Source: Paraburkholderia bryophila
GTDB taxonomy: Bacteria; Pseudomonadota; Gammaproteobacteria; Burkholderiales; Burkholderiaceae
Length of the DNA: 64,000 nucleotides
Assembly (NCBI RefSeq): GCF_003269035.1
Contig: NZ_QLTK01000002.1
Span: 558,001-622,000, forward strand
Direction of reading: 5' to 3'
The notes under the pieces were generated by a model. It worked only from the letters and a program-made list of their open reading frames with translations, had not been told where the DNA came from and did not search any database. Shown one piece after another: positions 56,546-64,000 of this stretch. Each line of letters starts with the position of its first letter. The stretch's first letter is position 1. Both the position numbers and the translations under genes were made by a program.

Positions 56546-56800
56546 TTCAAGGTTTGAGCTTATCAACCCGCACCCTAGCGCCTACCTCTCCCATACCGTT
56601 CATCCGCCGCGCGCCGCCGGCGTAGCAAGAAGGGCCCCGCACCCAGCCGATCCGTCCACACAATGGACCCATCGCGCCCCTTGCAACGTCAACGGCAGTA
56701 CGCGAGCGAGTCTGCGCGTGCATCCTCATGGATGCGTTCCGCTGCGGCTCGCAGTCGGATAGACAGGTCGGCAACAGGGTGTTCCCCCAAGGAGTCTCCC

Positions 56801-57955
56801 GTGTTGCCGTCATTTTCTCCCGCTCTGCTCGCGCTCGCCGACGGCACGGTCTTTCGTGGTTACTCGATCGGCGCCCCCGGGCATACCATCGGCGAAGTCG
56901 TGTTCAACACCGCTATCACCGGCTATCAGGAAATCCTGACTGACCCGAGCTACGCGCGCCAGATCGTGACCCTCACGTATCCGCATATCGGCAACGTCGG
57001 CGTGAATGCCGAAGACGTCGAAGCCACGAAAGTCCATGCCGCCGGCCTGATCATCCGTGATCTGCCGGTTCTTGCGTCGAACTTCCGTATGGAGCGCACG
57101 CTCCCGCAATACCTCAAGGACGAAGGCGTGGTCGCCATCGCCGGTCTCGACACCCGCATGTTGACCCGCGTGCTGCGCGACAAGGGCGCGCAGAACGGCG
57201 CGATCCTCGCCGGTTCGGACGACGAGGCCAAGGCCATCGAACTCGCGCGCTCGTTCCCGGGCCTCTCGGGCATGGACCTCGCGAAGGTCGTGTCGACGAA
57301 GGAAAGCTACGAATGGACCCAGACCGAATGGCGTCTTGGCGAAGGCTACGGCACGCAGAAGGCGCCGAAGTACCGTGTCGTCGCGTTCGACTACGGCGTC
57401 AAGTACAACATTCTGCGCATGCTGGCCGAACGCGGCTGCCACGTCACCGTGCTACCGGCGCAAGCCAGCGCCGCTGACGCGCTCGCGCTCAACCCGGACG
57501 GCGTGTTCCTGTCGAACGGCCCGGGCGATCCGGAGCCGTGCGACTATGCGATCGCGGCCACCAAAGAGCTGATCGAGCGCGGCATTCCGACCTTCGGCAT
57601 TTGCCTCGGCCATCAGATCATGGGCCTCGCGGTCGGCGCCAAAACCATGAAGATGAAGACCGGCCACCACGGCGCGAACCATCCGGTGAAAGATCTGGAC
57701 GACGGCCGCGTGGTGATCACGTCGCAGAACCATGGCTTCGCGGTCGACGCCGCTACGCTGCCCGCCAACGCGCGTGCTACGCACGTTTCGCTGTTCGACG
57801 GCACGCTGCAAGGTTTCGCGCTGACGGACAAGCCGGCGTTCTGCTTCCAGGGTCACCCGGAAGCGTCGCCGGGTCCGCACGACATCGCCTATCTGTTCGA
57901 CCGCTTCACGGCGTTGATGGACACGAAGAAGGCCGGCAAGACCGCCGCGGCTTAA
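56801..57955 (+). CDS. carA: Carbamoyl-phosphate synthase small subunit
   Basis: CarA is the glutaminase of carbamoyl-phosphate synthase, feeding arginine and pyrimidine synthesis. The 384-residue protein has the start [17 protein letters not shown], the amidotransferase nucleophile Cys in [13 protein letters not shown] and the His/Glu pair in [14 protein letters not shown] 56801 is chosen because AAGGAG lies 6 nt before it. The gene is followed by carB, 145 bp away. Confidence 0.97.
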   Translation: MLPSFSPALLALADGTVFRGYSIGAPGHTIGEVVFNTAITGYQEILTDPSYARQIVTLTYPHIGNVGVNAEDVEATKVHAAGLIIRDLPVLASNFRMERTLPQYLKDEGVVAIAGLDTRMLTRVLRDKGAQNGAILAGSDDEAKAIELARSFPGLSGMDLAKVVSTKESYEWTQTEWRLGEGYGTQKAPKYRVVAFDYGVKYNILRMLAERGCHVTVLPAQASAADALALNPDGVFLSNGPGDPEPCDYAIAATKELIERGIPTFGICLGHQIMGLAVGAKTMKMKTGHHGANHPVKDLDDGRVVITSQNHGFAVDAATLPANARATHVSLFDGTLQGFALTDKPAFCFQGHPEASPGPHDIAYLFDRFTALMDTKKAGKTAAA

Positions 57956-58100
57956 GCGGAGCATGTGACGCGCCGCTCCGGCGGCGCGCGGTTCGCAGCG
58001 CGAGACGGCACCACGCGAAGCAAACCGCACACAGCAGAGCGCGCAACGTAGCACCACGCGCGCCAACGGAAAGAACACAGGAATATTTAGCGAGAGCGTT

Positions 58101-61355
<3,255 letters not shown>

Positions 61356-61506
61356 GGCTTCGAATACCTGTCCAAGATGTAAGTGCCGCGGTTAAGCGGC
61401 GTTCCGCAGGTGCTGTGGTCCCGGTTTTGCCCGGTCCGCCGCGTCCCACGGAATGCACTTAACCGCGGTGATTTTTTTTACGGCTGTTTTTTGCATAGAG
61501 TTGTTT

Positions 61507-61983
61507 ATGAGCACTGTTCCATTGACGAAGCGCGGCGCGGAAATGTTGCGCGATGAGTTGCAGCGCCTGAAATCGGTTGAGCGTCCGTCGGTGATCAATT
61601 CGATCGCCGAAGCGCGTGCCCAGGGCGATCTGTCGGAAAACGCGGAATACGACGCGGCGAAAGAAAAGCAGGGCTTTATCGAAGGCCGCATTGCCGAGAT
61701 CGAATCGAAGCTTGCCGGTGCGCAAGTGATCGATCCGGCCTTGGTCGAAGCGGACGGCCGCGTGGTGTTCGGTGCGACGGTCGAACTCGAAGACCTCGAT
61801 TCGGGCGCACCGGTCAAGTATCAGATCGTCGGCGACGACGAAGCGGACATCGACCACGGGCTGATCTCGATCAGCTCGCCGATCGCGCGCGCGTTGATCG
61901 GTAAGTCCGAAGGCGACGTGGCTTCGGTGCAGGCGCCGAGCGGCGTGCGCGAATACGAAATCATCACGGTGAGCTACGTTTGA
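61507..61983 (+). CDS. greA: Transcription elongation factor GreA
   Basis: GreA rescues backtracked RNA polymerase by promoting RNA cleavage. The 158-residue protein has the coiled-coil N-terminal domain ([42 protein letters not shown], with the tip Asp/Glu) and the FKBP-like C-terminal domain ([26 protein letters not shown]). It lies 151 bp downstream of carB. ATG 61507 fits the family start. Confidence 0.97.
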   Translation: MSTVPLTKRGAEMLRDELQRLKSVERPSVINSIAEARAQGDLSENAEYDAAKEKQGFIEGRIAEIESKLAGAQVIDPALVEADGRVVFGATVELEDLDSGAPVKYQIVGDDEADIDHGLISISSPIARALIGKSEGDVASVQAPSGVREYEIITVSYV

Positions 61984-62003
61984 AAGCGGCGCCGGTATCC
62001 TTG

Positions 62004-62519
62004 ATGCCGCATCGTTTCTTCCGCCTGTTGACGGTGGTCTGGGTCGGGAGTCTGTTGACTATCGGCTATGCGGTCGCGCCGGTGTTGTTCACGTCGCTCG
62101 ACCGGATTTCTGCTGGTGCAGTGGCGGCGCAACTGTTTCGCATCGAGGGTGTGCTGGGCGCCGTGTGCGGCATTTTGCTGCTGGGGCTGGCCAACGTGCT
62201 GGTGCGACGTGGGGCCAATGCTTATCGCCAGTTGCGCTGGCTGATTGTCGGCATGCTGGTGTGCGTGCTGGTCGGCTACTTCGCGTTGCAGCCGTTCATG
62301 AATGCAATACGCATTGCCGCGCTGCAGGCGGGTACCGATGTCGGGCATTCGGCTTATGCGACACGCTTCGGAGTTCTGCACGGCGTGTCGAGTCTGTTTT
62401 ATCTGATCGAGAGCCTGCTGGGTGTCGCGCTGGTGTGGAAGCTGCCAGCGGGCGCCGGGATTGTGGCGGCGGAGCAGCAGGGTACGGCTCGTGATGCAGC
62501 GGGGAAGGTTGCCGGCTGA
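62004..62519 (+). CDS. DUF4149-family membrane protein
   Basis: The 171-residue protein has four hydrophobic segments (LLTVVWVGSLLTIGYAVAPVLF, VLGAVCGILLLGLANVLV, WLIVGMLVCVLVGYFALQPF, VSSLFYLIESLLGVALVW) and the DUF4149 pattern. The role is unknown. An in-frame TTG at 61980 overlaps the greA stop and would allow coupling; ATG 62004 is preferred because the hydrophobic start fits better. Confidence 0.75.
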   Translation: MPHRFFRLLTVVWVGSLLTIGYAVAPVLFTSLDRISAGAVAAQLFRIEGVLGAVCGILLLGLANVLVRRGANAYRQLRWLIVGMLVCVLVGYFALQPFMNAIRIAALQAGTDVGHSAYATRFGVLHGVSSLFYLIESLLGVALVWKLPAGAGIVAAEQQGTARDAAGKVAG

Positions 62520-62630
62520 ACGCGTTTGCGTGCCATGCCTGGCGTATAAACGCGCGTGCGGCGTGGCGGCCTTGATGAGACTTGGCTGCCTGGCTGATTG
62601 CTTGCTCAACCAGCCGCGATCTGCCCGGTG

Positions 62631-62742
62631 CAACGCTGCACGACAGCGTTGCTAAATTCCCGACGGTTGCTGCTGTTGGCACAAGTCCGGCAACGCGGGC
62701 CTGTGCCGATTGAAGCCCAAGGTGCGGACCTCGCCCGCACCT
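62631..62742. other. Hairpins in the convergent spacer
   Basis: CAACGCTG/CAGCGTTG (62631-62638 with 62644-62651) and AGGTGCGG/CCGCACCT (62720-62727 with 62735-62742) are 8-bp perfect stems between the convergent DUF4149 and YhbY genes. Neither is followed by a clear T-run, so terminator activity is uncertain. Confidence 0.4.
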
Positions 62743-62754
62743 CTCACCACCCGT

Positions 62755-63285
62755 TTATTTCGACGACTGATGCGCACGCTTCGCGCTGGTTTGGCGCTTC
62801 TTGGCGCGCTTGATGTTGCCGCCTTGCGTGACGCGTTCATTGCCACGCACCACGACTGCTTTGGCCTTCGGCTTGCGCATTGGGATTTCGCTGGGCTTTA
62901 CCACGGTAACGACGCGCGGCGCGCGGCCTTTACCCGGTTTGGCTTCCACAGCGGCTTCGCGAGCGCTCGGCAGGGCGCCGCGTTTGGTCTTCGCTGCCGG
63001 TTTTTCGGCCGCTTCCGGCTTCCAGATCACCAGCAGCTTGCCGATATGCTGAATCGGCGCGGCGTTCAGTTTGTCGCAGATTTGTTCGTAAATCGAGATG
63101 CGTTCTTCGCGGTCGTCGCCGAACACGCGGATTTTGATCAACTGGTGCGCGCCCAGGTGAACCTTGATTTCGGTCAGGACAGCGTCGGTCAAACCTTCGG
63201 CGCCGACGAGCACGACCGGTTTGAGCGCATGTGCCTGGGAGCGCAACTCGGCGCGTTGATCGGTAGAAACTTTGAGGGCGGACAT
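62755..63285 (-). CDS. yhbY: YhbY/CRS1-type RNA-binding protein
   Basis: The 176-residue protein has the CRM domain at the N-terminus (about residues 8-95, [58 protein letters not shown]). YhbY binds pre-50S ribosomal particles. The C-terminal 80 residues are Lys/Arg/Ala-rich, extending the usual 97-residue length, and would be a basic disordered RNA-binding tail. It is divergent from rlmE, as in E. coli. Confidence 0.93.
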   Translation of the reverse strand: MSALKVSTDQRAELRSQAHALKPVVLVGAEGLTDAVLTEIKVHLGAHQLIKIRVFGDDREERISIYEQICDKLNAAPIQHIGKLLVIWKPEAAEKPAAKTKRGALPSAREAAVEAKPGKGRAPRVVTVVKPSEIPMRKPKAKAVVVRGNERVTQGGNIKRAKKRQTSAKRAHQSSK

Positions 63286-63486
63286 GGAAAGTGGGAGACT
63301 CGACTAAAATGGCGGCACCTGCGTTTCCGATCCAGTCGTTCGATTGGCTCGATCGGGGCGGTTCGGCAGGGCGGCGCGTCAGAACATCAGAATCGCGGAT
63401 GGCAGCCAGTTTTGGCGGTGTCCGCGCGAATTAACCGCGTATTATCCGCTAAAGCGCGACATGACGCAGCAAGAGTTCAACGTTTA

Positions 63487-64000
63487 ATGGCAAAAAACAA
63501 GTTCAATACCGCGTGGCTGCACGACCACATCAACGATCCCTACGTGAAAATGGCGCAGCGGGAGGGCTATCGCGCCCGCGCGGCCTATAAGCTCAAGGAA
63601 ATCGACGAGCAGGACAAGCTGATCCGACCGGGGCAGGTGATCGTCGATCTGGGCTCGGTGCCGGGTAGCTGGAGCCAGTACGCACGCAACAAACTGGCAA
63701 AAGGCTCGCAACGCGACGCCGAACGCCAGGGTGGCATCGACGGGACCATCATCGCGCTGGACATGCTGCCCATGGAGCCGATCTCCGACGTTCACTTCAT
63801 TCAAGGCGACTTCCGCGAAGACTCGGTGGTGCTCCAACTGGAAGAATTGGTCGGAGAACGTCAGGTCGACCTTGTAATTTCGGATATGGCGCCCAACCTG
63901 TCGGGGGTGGCGGTGGCGGATGCCGCGCGAATCGAGCATCTGTGTGATCTTGCGATGGAATTCTCGCAAAATCACCTGAAGCCGGATGGTGCCCTTTTAG
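63487..64000 (+). CDS. rlmE: 23S rRNA 2'-O-methyltransferase RlmE (5' part, runs off window)
   Basis: The visible 171 codons start [20 protein letters not shown] and contain [19 protein letters not shown] with a catalytic Lys, [15 protein letters not shown] (motif I), the Asp in [12 protein letters not shown] and LKPDGALL, all RlmE/FtsJ features. RlmE methylates U2552 of 23S rRNA. The motif I usually reads DLGAAPGGWSQ; here GSVPGSWSQ. The C-terminus is beyond 64000. Confidence 0.95.
   Translation, partial: MAKNKFNTAWLHDHINDPYVKMAQREGYRARAAYKLKEIDEQDKLIRPGQVIVDLGSVPGSWSQYARNKLAKGSQRDAERQGGIDGTIIALDMLPMEPISDVHFIQGDFREDSVVLQLEELVGERQVDLVISDMAPNLSGVAVADAARIEHLCDLAMEFSQNHLKPDGALL

Larger units (their letters stand above)
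56359..56800. other. Leader region of carA with hairpins and promoter
   Basis: The 442-bp gap contains a 10-bp perfect stem (56383-56392 with 56396-56405, loop TAT) close after the transporter stop, a nested inverted repeat at 56474-56516, and a promoter (56516-56545). The carA mRNA leader would be about 250 nt. Frames crossing it on either strand look like shadows. Confidence 0.55.

Overview
The window is a GC-rich (by eye clearly above 60 % G+C), densely coded, insertion-free chromosomal segment from a betaproteobacterium of the Burkholderia/Paraburkholderia type. Gene order points there: maf-yceD-rpmF-plsX-fabHDG-acpP-fabF running into rpoE-rseA-rseB-mucD, then lepA-lepB-rnc-era-recO-pdxJ-acpS-nagZ. 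EF-P carries Arg32 and has its rhamnosyltransferase EarP next door, and uvrC-pgsA is followed by tRNA-Gly/tRNA-Cys. Genus is an inference from layout and protein style, not from a database match.

Layout. 1-1.5 kb: a left-pointing pair (Maf nucleotide pyrophosphatase and a tetrapyrrole-methylase-fold methyltransferase). 1.5-8.7 kb: YceD, ribosomal protein L32 and the fatty-acid synthesis cluster. 8.8-13.5 kb: a YgfX-like membrane protein, then the sigma-E envelope-stress module with its anti-sigma factor, RseB, a DegQ-type periplasmic protease and a small glutaredoxin-like protein. 13.7-22 kb: translation, RNA-processing, repair and cofactor genes in a tight, often overlapping rightward series. 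22.2-25.8 kb: an orphan NtrC-family response regulator, a CsbD-family stress protein with a good sigma-54 promoter, and a secreted SGNH hydrolase resembling Vibrio thermolabile hemolysin. 25.9-31.9 kb: EF-P, EarP, UvrC, PgsA and three tRNAs. 32-37 kb: an accessory stretch with a lipoprotein, a secreted protein, a small membrane protein, a TraB/GumN-like protein, a GAF-GGDEF diguanylate cyclase and an ElaA-like acetyltransferase. 37.2-39.3 kb: a left-pointing Sco-PCuAC-CtaG copper-delivery operon for cytochrome oxidase. 39.7-42 kb: otsB-otsA (trehalose synthesis). 42.1-49.5 kb: two left-pointing ABC exporters flanking a glycosyltransferase and two membrane proteins. 49.7-55 kb: a possible leader peptide, tRNA-Val, dnaQ, rnhA, a methyltransferase, gloB and mltD. 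55-64 kb: an MFS transporter, carA-carB, greA, a DUF4149 protein, a YhbY protein and the start of rlmE.

Most of the window is housekeeping. The observations that go beyond routine annotation are: a GG-N10-GC sigma-54 promoter in front of the CsbD gene, next to a response regulator whose sigma-54 contact loop reads GAFNGA instead of GAFTGA; a 19-codon reading frame with a near-perfect Shine-Dalgarno and two stacked hairpins upstream of an ABC exporter; a four-unit 9-bp-periodic GTAAC array in front of rpoE; an intrinsic terminator 17 nt before the lepA start; a perfect terminator-like hairpin inside the YgfX-like coding region; and low-complexity extensions or inserts on several essential proteins (UvrC, RNase III, RecO, AcpS), one coded by a perfect hexanucleotide repeat. 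I found no CRISPR array, insertion sequence, prophage or clearly new multigene system.
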